Shown here: positions 1 through 5,348 of the stretch, piece after piece
Numbering within the stretch: position 1 is the first letter of the stretch
Layout of the letters: every line of letters begins with the position of its first letter
Assembly (NCBI GenBank): GCA_017557475.1
Contig: JAFYYO010000293.1
Location: 1-5,348 of the forward strand
From: Bacteroidaceae bacterium
Lineage (GTDB): Bacteria > Bacteroidota > Bacteroidia > Bacteroidales > Bacteroidaceae
DNA: 5,348 bases
Direction: 5' to 3'
The notes under the pieces: generated by a model
What the model was told of the DNA's origin: nothing
The model's database searches: none
The model's input: only the letters and a program-made list of their open reading frames with translations
Position numbers and translations under genes: made by a program

Positions 1-393
1 AAGGCGGTAGCTGTCGAGTCCGAAACCGCCTACGAAGCCTACACAACCTGGGCTGATGATGCTGCGACGGCGGAAGTCTTCGCGCTGATAGACGTTGCTG
101 ATGTGCACCTCAACAGTAGGTGTGCTCACACTTCTCAGGGCGTCAAGGATGGCGATGCTGGTGTGGGTGTATGCTCCAGCGTTGAGAACGATGCCATCAC
201 GGTCAAATCCTACCTCGTGAATCTTGTTGATAATCTCGCCTTCCAAGTTGCTCTGGAAGTAGTCTATGCGTACTTTTGGGAAACGTGCACGCAGTTCCTT
301 CAGGTAGTCTTCCCAAGCTCGTTTGCCATAAATTTCAGGCTCGCGAATGCCCAAAAGGTTAAGATTTGGGCCATTAATAATTTGGATTCTCAT
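1..393 (-). CDS. aroQ: 3-dehydroquinate dehydratase, type II (partial, 3' end outside window)
   Basis: Cytoplasmic enzyme that dehydrates 3-dehydroquinate to 3-dehydroshikimate in the shikimate pathway to aromatic amino acids. I translated the minus strand from the ATG at 393-391: 131 codons are open to the window edge, so roughly the last ten residues of a family protein of about 140-150 are missing. The N-terminal motif NGPNLNLLGIREPEIYG (residues 7-23) carries the loop arginine R17 and catalytic Y22. NAGAYTHTS starts at N71, VEVHISN holds E95 and catalytic H97, and REDFR ends at R108. Family members often have His after that Arg; here it is RRRS, which I regard as lineage variation. The gene is divergent from xerD with 111 bases between the starts. 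No Shine-Dalgarno is visible; the leader is A/T-rich. Confidence 0.96.
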   Translation of the reverse strand, partial: MRIQIINGPNLNLLGIREPEIYGKRAWEDYLKELRARFPKVRIDYFQSNLEGEIINKIHEVGFDRDGIVLNAGAYTHTSIAILDALRSVSTPTVEVHISNVYQREDFRRRSIISPGCVGFVGGFGLDSYRL

Positions 394-411
394 AATAAAG
401 CTGTATATTTG
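381..411 (+). promoter_or_regulatory. Putative Bacteroidetes sigma-70-type promoter for xerD
   Basis: TTTG at 381-384, a 19-base gap, then TATATTTG at 404-411 matches the Bacteroidetes consensus TTTG-N19-21-TAnnTTTG at every specified position. Transcription would begin near 418, giving xerD a leader of about 87 bases that contains the GATTAGR repeats. The -33 element lies within the first codons of aroQ on the opposite strand. The match is seen directly; promoter activity is inferred. Confidence 0.55.
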
Positions 412-437
412 TGGTCGATTAGCGTTAGTTTCTGCTA

Positions 438-445
438 CAAAAATA
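438..445 (-). promoter_or_regulatory. Putative -7 element for aroQ
   Basis: On the minus strand, TATTTTTG (445 to 438) fits the Bacteroidetes -7 consensus TAnnTTTG. It lies 44 bases upstream of the aroQ ATG, giving an inferred start near 431 and a leader of roughly 38 bases. No TTTG occurs 19-21 bases further upstream; that position is occupied by the heptamer repeats, so only half of the promoter is recognisable. Confidence 0.35.
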
Positions 446-452
446 GTAAAAA

Positions 453-488
453 GATTAGAGATTAGGGATTAGAGATTAGGTTTTTTTT
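453..488. repeat. Four tandem GATTAGR heptamers followed by T8
   Basis: Heptamers GATTAGA, GATTAGG, GATTAGA, GATTAGG occupy 453-459, 460-466, 467-473 and 474-480, so the tract is also two exact copies of a 14-mer. A run of eight T follows at 481-488. The tract sits in the predicted xerD leader and just upstream of the predicted aroQ -7 element. Short tandem units and homopolymers like these can change copy number by slippage. No function is demonstrated. Confidence 0.9.
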
Positions 489-504
489 CCTTAAATGACG
501 AAAA

Positions 505-1434
505 ATGCACTATGAACTGTCGAATACCAACACTGTAGGCAACGCCATCCTTCGCCGCTACTTCCAGTATCTGCGGCTAGAGAAGTCATACACATCGAAC
601 ACGCTCGATGCCTATCTTAAGGACCTGCAGAAGCTCCTGAACTACTTTGCTGACGAGGGTGTCGACTTCCGAAAGGTCACGCTCGAGCAGTTGGACCATT
701 TCACGAAGGCTTTGCAGGAGCTTGGCGTGGGACCTCGTTCCGTGGCTCGCATCTTGAGTGGAGTGCGCTCGTTCTATCGTTTCCTGACCATCGAAGGTGA
801 GGTCGAGACCGATCCAACCGAGTTGCTCGAGAGTCCGAAGATTGGCAAACACTTGCCCGAAGTGCTGAGTCTCAGCGAGATTGACGAGATAGAAGCCGCC
901 ATCGACCTCAGTAAACCTGAAGGCATTCGCGACCTCGCCATCATAGAAGTCCTGTTTAGTTGCGGACTGAGAATCAGCGAGTTGGTCAACCTGAAGTTGA
1001 GCGAGCTCTATCTCGAAGAGGGTTACATCCGCGTTCACGGTAAAGGAAGGAAGGAAAGACTTGTGCCCATCGGCGATAACGCCATCGAGAAGTTGCGACA
1101 GTGGTTCGTCGTGAGGCAAGACGTCGAAGTGAAACCAGGCGAAGAAGATTACGTTTTCATCTCGCTTCGACGAGGCAAACACCTCAGCAGAATATCCCTC
1201 TTCGTCTATATCAAAGAGTATGCCGAGAAAGCGGGAATCAGGAAAAGCATCAGCCCTCACACCTTCAGGCACAGTTTTGCCACGCAACTCCTGGAAGGAG
1301 GGGCAAATCTGCGAGCCATCCAAGCGATGCTCGGACACGAAGACATCGGCACTACCGAGATTTACATGCACATCGACAAGAGCCACTTAAGACAGGAAAT
1401 CCTCGAACATCACCCGCGAAACATCAAGAGCTAA
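505..1434 (+). CDS. xerD: Site-specific tyrosine recombinase XerD
   Basis: Tyrosine recombinase that, with XerC, resolves chromosome dimers at dif near the terminus under FtsK control. The 309-residue product has the N-terminal SAM-like core-binding domain (about residues 12-98) and the C-terminal catalytic domain (about 115-300). The full active site is present: R156 (GLRISE), K180 (HGKGRKER), H252 and R255 (SPHTFRHSFA), H278 (MLGHED) and nucleophile Y287 (EIYMHI). From memory of the E. coli XerD active site, all of these sit at a constant offset of +8, so the protein is collinear and intact. An in-frame TGA at 496-498 makes ATG 505 the first usable start; GACGAAAAATG is A-rich and lacks a Shine-Dalgarno. 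XerC or an integrative-element recombinase would be the alternatives, but length and motif spacing favour the housekeeping XerD, and no mobile-element genes are nearby. Divergent from aroQ. Confidence 0.93.
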   Translation: MHYELSNTNTVGNAILRRYFQYLRLEKSYTSNTLDAYLKDLQKLLNYFADEGVDFRKVTLEQLDHFTKALQELGVGPRSVARILSGVRSFYRFLTIEGEVETDPTELLESPKIGKHLPEVLSLSEIDEIEAAIDLSKPEGIRDLAIIEVLFSCGLRISELVNLKLSELYLEEGYIRVHGKGRKERLVPIGDNAIEKLRQWFVVRQDVEVKPGEEDYVFISLRRGKHLSRISLFVYIKEYAEKAGIRKSISPHTFRHSFATQLLEGGANLRAIQAMLGHEDIGTTEIYMHIDKSHLRQEILEHHPRNIKS

Positions 1435-1451
1435 CCAGCGTCGTCTGAAAA

Positions 1452-1531
1452 CATAACGTGTTATGATGGCAAACATAACGTGTTATGATGGCAAACGTAA
1501 CGTGTTATGATTGGCATCGTAACGTGTGACG
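1452..1531. repeat. Array of four 14-bp dyads at 22-bp period
   Basis: CATAACGTGTTATG occurs exactly at 1452-1465 and 1474-1487. Variants follow: CGTAACGTGTTATG at 1496-1509 and CGTAACGTGTGACG at 1518-1531. All starts are exactly 22 bases apart. Linkers are ATGGCAAA, ATGGCAAA and ATTGGCAT. Each unit is an inverted repeat (CATAAC, GT, GTTATG). In copies 3 and 4 the second base of the left arm becomes G, and in copy 4 the matching right-arm base becomes C, so the symmetry is partly kept as sequence changes. The array begins 17 bases after the xerD stop and ends about 185 bases before the Lrp-type gene. The 22-base phase is about two helical turns, as expected for repeated operator sites on one DNA face. 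That role is inferred. Confidence 0.85.
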
Positions 1532-1561
1532 TTTTTCACCCTTTCAGGAGAAGCCTTTCCT

Positions 1562-1580
1562 CGAGAAACGCCGTTTCTTG
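1562..1580 (+). terminator. Weak hairpin downstream of xerD, possible transcript end
   Basis: CGAGAAAC (1562-1569) pairs with GTTTCTTG (1573-1580) around the loop GCC: eight pairs including one G-T. No T-run follows, so it is a poor intrinsic terminator. A second candidate is AACGT-GTG-ACGTT at 1521-1533, followed by TTT, overlapping the last dyad. Either could end the xerD transcript; neither is convincing. Confidence 0.2.
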
Positions 1581-1652
1581 TCTATAATTATGCGTCGAGA
1601 TTGCATTTTGCAAGAAAAATACACCTTCAAACGCAATTTCTGCCATTTTCTC

Positions 1653-1683
1653 ATTGCACTTTGGAGAAAAATCACTAATTTTG
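1653..1683 (+). promoter_or_regulatory. Putative promoter of the Lrp-peptidase-cyclase-SufE operon
   Basis: ATTG at 1653-1656 (three of four bases of TTTG), a 19-base gap and TAATTTTG at 1676-1683 (full match to TAnnTTTG) form a Bacteroidetes-type promoter. Predicted start is near 1690, leaving a leader of about 27 bases before ATG 1717. It is the best candidate in the gap and the only one placed to drive all four genes. The dyad array lies about 120-200 bases upstream. Confidence 0.5.
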
Positions 1684-1716
1684 CTTTCAATTTAACAACC
1701 AACAATACTAACTATT

Positions 1717-2181
1717 ATGATTAAGGTAGATGATTTAGACAAAAAGATTCTCGAGATGATTTCCTGTAACGCACGCATTCCCTTCAAGGAGGTTGCGGAA
1801 GCTTGTGGCGTGAGCCGTGCAGCCGTTCACCAGCGTGTTCAGCACCTCATCGAAGCCAATGTCATTACTGGCTCCGGCTTCCATGTTGACCCTTCATGCC
1901 TGGGCTACAATACTTGCACCTACATCGGCATCACACTCGAAAAGGCTTCGATGTACAATCGCGTCGTAGAGAAACTCGAGAAGATTCCCGAAATCGTGGA
2001 ATGTCACTTCACAACTGGCCCCTACACCATGCTCATCAAACTCTACGCAAAAGACAATGCGCACCTGATGACCCTGCTCAACGACCGTCTGCAGGAAATC
2101 GACGGAGTGGTTTCAACCGAAACCCTCATCTCCCTGAAGCAGAGCTTCAAGAAAGAAGTGCCCATCGGAATCGGAAAATAA
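1717..2181 (+). CDS. Lrp/AsnC family transcriptional regulator
   Basis: A 154-residue cytoplasmic DNA-binding regulator of the feast/famine type, which usually forms dimers to octamers and responds to amino acids. Residues 4-62 are the AsnC-type domain: DDLDKKILEMI, then the helix-turn-helix at about 22-44 with turn GVS (31-33) and recognition helix from R34. Residues about 66-142 form the RAM ligand/oligomerisation domain (YIGITL, VECHFTTGPY, MLIKLYA). Where many members have G-x-Y-D at the effector loop, this one reads GPYT (101-104), so the ligand may differ or be absent. An in-frame TAA at 1693-1695 leaves ATG 1717 as the first start; no Shine-Dalgarno is seen. It is the first gene of a tight operon, 7 bases ahead of the peptidase fusion, suggesting a local and probably autoregulatory role. 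The effector cannot be named from sequence. Confidence 0.92.
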   Translation: MIKVDDLDKKILEMISCNARIPFKEVAEACGVSRAAVHQRVQHLIEANVITGSGFHVDPSCLGYNTCTYIGITLEKASMYNRVVEKLEKIPEIVECHFTTGPYTMLIKLYAKDNAHLMTLLNDRLQEIDGVVSTETLISLKQSFKKEVPIGIGK

Positions 2182-2188
2182 ACTGTTC

Positions 2189-3910
2189 ATGACACGCGAA
2201 CACCCATTAATAGGCATCACTGGCAACTTCGGAGAGAAGGGATGCGAACTGGCCGAGGGCTACTATCTCTCTGTCCTCAAAGCCGGAGGAACGCCGGTTG
2301 CCATACCGCCTCACCACGACAAAGAAGCACTCGTCTCTCTCCTGGAGACCCTCGACGGCATCATCTTCTCAGGTGGAGGCGACATCAATCCGCTTCTCCT
2401 GGGTGAAGAACCCATACCTCAACTCCATAGTGTCTGCCCCAAAAGGGACGAGCCCGAACTCTTCCTCGCCCTAGAAGCCTTCCATCGGCAAATACCGATG
2501 CTGGGCATCTGTCGCGGCATTCAGGTGATGGCAGCTGCCCTCGGAGGTAAGGTTTATCAGGACATCTATGTTCAGGGCGAAGGAGCAAAGCTCAAGCACT
2601 CGCAAGATATGCCCCGATATGCCACCTCGCACACAGTCAGCTTCAAGGAGGGAAGCATGCTTCAAAGCATTTTCGGCAACAAACAGAGCATCGCAGTCAA
2701 CTCGTTCCACCATCAGGCAGTAAGCGACCCAGGGCCGCATCTGCAAGTCTCAGCCATGAGTCCCGATGGCATCATCGAGGCTGTGGAGAGCAGCGAACAC
2801 AAGGCTTTGCTCGGAGTTCAGTGGCATCCCGAATGCTTCATCCTCAACAACGATGAGAGCCACATGTCCGTCTTCCGCTGGCTCGTCAGCGAAGCCCGCA
2901 CCTTCTCGCAGGCAAAGCACATCCACGACACATCTATTATATTAGACAGTCACTGCGATACCCCGATGTTCTTCACTGATAACAGCAGGGAGAACATACA
3001 GATGTTTGGCACTCGCTCCGATAAGGTTCTGGTCAATCTGCCTAAAATGAAGGAAGGCAGGCTTGATGCCGCCATCATGGTTGCCTACCTTCCTCAAGGA
3101 GAAAGAACAGAAGAAGCGTACAAAGCAGTTACGGAGAAGACGAATCGACTCCTGACACAGATGGATGAGATAGTGCAGGCGAACAACGACCGAGTAGGCT
3201 TTGCGGAGTCGGCCGACGACATTCTCCGACTCAAAGCACAAGGCAAGAAAGCCATCCTCCGCGGCATCGAGAATGGTTATGCCATCGGCAAAGACCTCAG
3301 CCTGCTCGAGCAATTCAAGCGTCGCGGCATCGTCTATATGACACTTTGCCATAATGGCGACAACGACATCTGTGACTCGGCAAGAGGAAACGCTGAGCAT
3401 GGAGGTCTGAGCGACTTTGGTCGAGAGGTTGTGCAGGAGATGAACAGACTCGGCATACTTGTGGATATGAGCCATACATCCGAGAAAAGTTTCTACGATG
3501 CACTCGAGTTGAGCAAGGTTCCCATTGTCTGCAGTCACAGTTCTGCCCGTGCTCTCTGCGACCATCCACGCAATCTTACCGACGACCAGATGCGTGCTTT
3601 GGCAAAGGCTGGCGGCGTTGCACAGACAACTGTTTACAGCGGTTTCCTTCGCACAGATGGCGAAGCCACCATCATCGACGCAGTCGAGCATCTCTGCCAT
3701 GCAGTCAAGATAATGGGCGTAGAGCACGTCGGACTCGGAACAGACTTTGATGGAGACGGCGGCGTGCCTGGTCTTGCCGATGCCTCAGAGATAATCAACT
3801 TCACTCGTCACCTGCTTCGCCGGCAATTCTCGGAGCAGGACATCCGCCTCATCATGGGCGGCAACTTCCTCCGAGCCATTGACTTGTGCAATAGCAAACG
3901 AACGTTATAA
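2189..3910 (+). CDS. Fusion: C26 gamma-glutamyl hydrolase (PuuD-like) + M19 membrane-dipeptidase family metallopeptidase
   Basis: A 573-residue protein holding two complete hydrolases. Residues 5-237 are a class I glutamine-amidotransferase-like C26 domain: SGGGDINP (61-68), nucleophile C108 in GICRG, and H213/E215 in QWHPE, as in PuuD, which cleaves gamma-glutamyl-GABA. Residues 248-570 are an M19 dipeptidase: H255 and D257 (DSHCD), bridging E361 (RGIEN), H388 (CHNGDN), H429 (VDMSH), H450 (CSHSSARAL), R461 (DHPRN) and D519 (GLGTDFDG), covering the two-zinc site and substrate residues of renal dipeptidase. A linker of about ten residues joins them. No signal peptide or membrane segment is visible, so it should be cytoplasmic. 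The reading frame is open throughout and both active sites are intact, so this is not a frameshift artefact. By inference, the first half removes a gamma-glutamyl group and the second splits the remaining dipeptide; substrates could be glutathione, gamma-glutamyl peptides or peptidoglycan fragments. Confidence 0.92.
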   Translation: MTREHPLIGITGNFGEKGCELAEGYYLSVLKAGGTPVAIPPHHDKEALVSLLETLDGIIFSGGGDINPLLLGEEPIPQLHSVCPKRDEPELFLALEAFHRQIPMLGICRGIQVMAAALGGKVYQDIYVQGEGAKLKHSQDMPRYATSHTVSFKEGSMLQSIFGNKQSIAVNSFHHQAVSDPGPHLQVSAMSPDGIIEAVESSEHKALLGVQWHPECFILNNDESHMSVFRWLVSEARTFSQAKHIHDTSIILDSHCDTPMFFTDNSRENIQMFGTRSDKVLVNLPKMKEGRLDAAIMVAYLPQGERTEEAYKAVTEKTNRLLTQMDEIVQANNDRVGFAESADDILRLKAQGKKAILRGIENGYAIGKDLSLLEQFKRRGIVYMTLCHNGDNDICDSARGNAEHGGLSDFGREVVQEMNRLGILVDMSHTSEKSFYDALELSKVPIVCSHSSARALCDHPRNLTDDQMRALAKAGGVAQTTVYSGFLRTDGEATIIDAVEHLCHAVKIMGVEHVGLGTDFDGDGGVPGLADASEIINFTRHLLRRQFSEQDIRLIMGGNFLRAIDLCNSKRTL

Positions 3911-3922
3911 CCTCACAACGAA

Positions 3923-4915
3923 ATGAAGAGATTACTCTTTTGCCTGCTTGCTGTAACCGCTCTCCTGCTTACTTCCTGCAACGGACGAACCAAAAGCAAC
4001 ACTTCCAAAGCGGATACTATCACTTTGACATCTTGTCCGCGATTCGATGCAAGCAATGCAATGCTATATATCAAAGAGCAATGCGAGTTCGGATCGCGAG
4101 TTACAGGAAGCGAAGCCTCTCGTCTTTGTGGCGATTATCTTGTGCAGCGTTTCCGTTCTTTCGGCGCTACGGTTGAGGAGCAGCCAGGTACCGTCACCAT
4201 TTGGGATGGCAGCAAATTGCCTGCCCGCAACATCATCGCACACATCAATCCCAGCAATCCCGACCGCATCCTCTTGTGTGCTCATTGGGACAGCCGTCCT
4301 TGGGCAGATAATGACGAAGACGAGAAGAACCATCATACGCCAATCCTTGCCGCCAACGATGGTGCCAGCGGAGTTGCCGTCATGCTCGAGATTTGCCGTC
4401 TTCTGCAGGAGAAACCCGTTCAGGTCGGCATTGACATGATATGCTTCGACGCAGAGGATCTGGGGACGCCGCTGTGGGCAAAAGACCGCATGGGCTCTTC
4501 CGATACCTGGTGTCTCGGGTCGAAAATTTGGGCAGAACGCGCCAGGATGGACAACTACAAAGCCCGTTTCGGCATACTTCTCGATATGGTTGGCGGCTTC
4601 GGGGCAACCTTCTCACGCGAAGGCATCAGCCGTCAGTTGGCCGAACCCATTGTCAATCTGGTCTGGAAACTGGCAGGACAACTCGGCTACAGGCAGTTCT
4701 TCCCTCTTGATGACAGCGGCTACATCACCGACGACCACATCAACGTGAACGATGCCGGCGTTCCATGCATCGACATCATCCCTTGTTACAATGATGGTCC
4801 GAGCAGCTTCGGACCCACCTGGCACACGCTAAAGGACACGCCGGAGAACATCGATCCGAATGTCCTCGAAGCCGTCGGACAAACACTTACGCAACTGATT
4901 TACAATGAGCATTAA
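3923..4915 (+). CDS. Glutaminyl-peptide cyclotransferase, type II (M28 fold), lipoprotein
   Basis: Zinc enzyme that cyclises N-terminal glutamine to pyroglutamate. The 330-residue product begins with a lipoprotein signal (KR, hydrophobic stretch, LLTSC with lipidated C19). The residues after C19 (NGRTKS) lack the acidic surface-export signal of Bacteroidetes lipoproteins, so I infer a periplasm-facing anchor. M28-fold motifs run in order: AHWDSRP (120-126), AANDGASG (143-150, zinc ligand D146), FDAEDLG (175-181, catalytic E178 and probable ligand D179), LLDMVGG (219-225, D221), TDDH (269-272) and TWHTLKD (299-305, W300 and zinc ligand H301). WHT, DDH and the single-zinc layout mark a cyclase rather than an aminopeptidase. 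In Bacteroidetes many signal-peptidase-I products begin with Gln and become pyroglutamate, the likely role here. An in-frame TAA at 3908-3910 fixes ATG 3923 as first start. The gene lies 12 bases after the fusion gene and overlaps sufE by 11 bases. Confidence 0.88.
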   Translation: MKRLLFCLLAVTALLLTSCNGRTKSNTSKADTITLTSCPRFDASNAMLYIKEQCEFGSRVTGSEASRLCGDYLVQRFRSFGATVEEQPGTVTIWDGSKLPARNIIAHINPSNPDRILLCAHWDSRPWADNDEDEKNHHTPILAANDGASGVAVMLEICRLLQEKPVQVGIDMICFDAEDLGTPLWAKDRMGSSDTWCLGSKIWAERARMDNYKARFGILLDMVGGFGATFSREGISRQLAEPIVNLVWKLAGQLGYRQFFPLDDSGYITDDHINVNDAGVPCIDIIPCYNDGPSSFGPTWHTLKDTPENIDPNVLEAVGQTLTQLIYNEH

Positions 4916-5324
4916 CGAGATACAGGACGAAATCATCGCCGAGTTCAGCGACTTCGAAGATTGGATGGACCGCTACCAGCTGCTCATCGACATGGGTAGC
5001 GAGCAGGAGCCGCTCGACGAGCAATACAAGACGGAGCAAAACCTCATTGACGGTTGCCAAAGTCGGGTGTGGTTGCAGGCCGATTTAATCGATGGAATGG
5101 TGCATTTTCGTGCGGAGAGCGATGCGCTCATCGTCAAGGGAATCGTCACTTTGCTTGTTCGAGTCCTCTCCGATCACACGCCTCAAGAGATACTCGACGC
5201 AGACCTATACTTCATCGACCGCATTGGTCTTCGCGAACATCTCTCGCCTACTCGTAGCAACGGACTCGGCGCTATGCTCAAGCAGATGAAGATGTACGCT
5301 TTAGCTTACAAAGCAAAGAGCTGA
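4905..5324 (+). CDS. sufE: SufE family cysteine desulfuration protein
   Basis: A 139-residue cytoplasmic sulfur acceptor. SufE takes persulfide sulfur from the cysteine desulfurase SufS and passes it to the SufBC(D) scaffold for iron-sulfur cluster assembly. The acceptor cysteine is C51 in LIDGCQSRVW, at the same residue number as in E. coli SufE, which supports ATG 4905 as the start. Other family signatures are EDWMDRYQLLIDMG (18-31), the central FRAESDALIVKGIVTLL (68-84) and the C-terminal SPTRSNGL (114-121) with conserved R117. Length matches the family (about 140). The first 11 bases overlap the cyclase stop (ATG 4905, TAA 4913-4915), so translation is probably coupled. No sufS, sufB, sufC or sufD is in the window, and no terminator is visible in the last 24 bases, so the operon may continue. 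Confidence 0.95.
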   Translation: MSINEIQDEIIAEFSDFEDWMDRYQLLIDMGSEQEPLDEQYKTEQNLIDGCQSRVWLQADLIDGMVHFRAESDALIVKGIVTLLVRVLSDHTPQEILDADLYFIDRIGLREHLSPTRSNGLGAMLKQMKMYALAYKAKS

Positions 5325-5348
5325 CAGACCACATCGTACATTGTGCAT

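Noticed and set aside
103..465. Plus-strand open frame of 120 codons near the left edge
   Set aside because: It is antisense to aroQ, which has clear family motifs through the same bases, and its end lies in the repeat tract.
453..480. Telomere-like TTAGGG in the heptamer tract
   Set aside because: Only one TTAGGG occurs; the true period is the GATTAGR heptamer, so the resemblance is coincidental.
586..1386. Long minus-strand open frame (266 codons) opposite xerD
   Set aside because: It lies entirely within xerD, whose complete active site and family length are unmistakable. The antisense translation shows no recognisable domain and is explained by codon bias.
1470..1499. Two minus-strand TAnnTTTG matches (1477-1470 and 1499-1492) inside the dyad array, possible antisense promoters into xerD
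   Set aside because: No TTTG lies 19-21 bases upstream of either, and the matches follow automatically from the repeat unit.
1452..1531. CRISPR array
   Set aside because: Repeats are only 14 bp and the intervening 8 bases are themselves repeated rather than unique; no cas genes are present.
2942..3727. Long minus-strand open frame (261 codons) opposite the M19 half of the fusion
   Set aside because: It mirrors a conserved catalytic domain and has no recognisable motif of its own; a shadow frame.
2189..3910. Possibility that the fusion is two genes joined by a sequencing error
   Set aside because: The frame is continuous through the linker, codon use is even, and no stop or start suggests a lost boundary; residue T248 onward flows directly into the M19 N-terminal motif.

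Overview
The window looks like chromosomal DNA from a member of the Bacteroidales, most likely Prevotellaceae or a close relative. Three things point there. The putative promoters match the Bacteroidetes form (TTTG, 19-21 bases, TAnnTTTG). The starts have A/T-rich leaders without a Shine-Dalgarno sequence. It also encodes a type II (animal-like) glutaminyl cyclase of the kind known from oral Bacteroidetes. Base composition is near 50% G+C and even across the genes. I see no insertion sequence, phage gene, RNA gene or CRISPR array.

Left part (1-1434): two housekeeping genes point away from each other. aroQ (type II 3-dehydroquinate dehydratase) runs off the left edge on the minus strand. xerD (tyrosine recombinase for chromosome dimer resolution) is complete on the plus strand. 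The 111 bases between them are dense: a well-matched xerD promoter lies partly inside the aroQ start, a -7-like element for aroQ faces it, and there are four GATTAGR heptamers followed by a run of eight T.

Middle (1435-1716): a 282-base gap opens with four copies of a 14-bp dyad (CATAACGTGTTATG and variants) at an exact 22-base period. A small hairpin follows, then a Bacteroidetes-type promoter just ahead of the next gene.

Right part (1717-5324): four plus-strand genes lie so close (gaps of 7 and 12 bases, then an 11-base overlap) that they should form one operon. They are an Lrp/AsnC-type regulator, a 573-residue fusion of a C26 gamma-glutamyl hydrolase with an M19 membrane-dipeptidase-type metallopeptidase, a lipoprotein glutaminyl-peptide cyclotransferase (M28 fold), and SufE.

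Theme, by inference: the fusion protein could remove a gamma-glutamyl group and then split the remaining dipeptide, for example glutathione to Cys-Gly to Cys + Gly. SufE carries sulfur released from cysteine, and the Lrp-type protein could sense an amino acid and control the operon, possibly through the upstream dyads. The cyclase acts in the envelope on N-terminal glutamine, so it shares glutamine/glutamate chemistry but not the same compartment. The individual gene assignments are firm; the joint pathway is a hypothesis.
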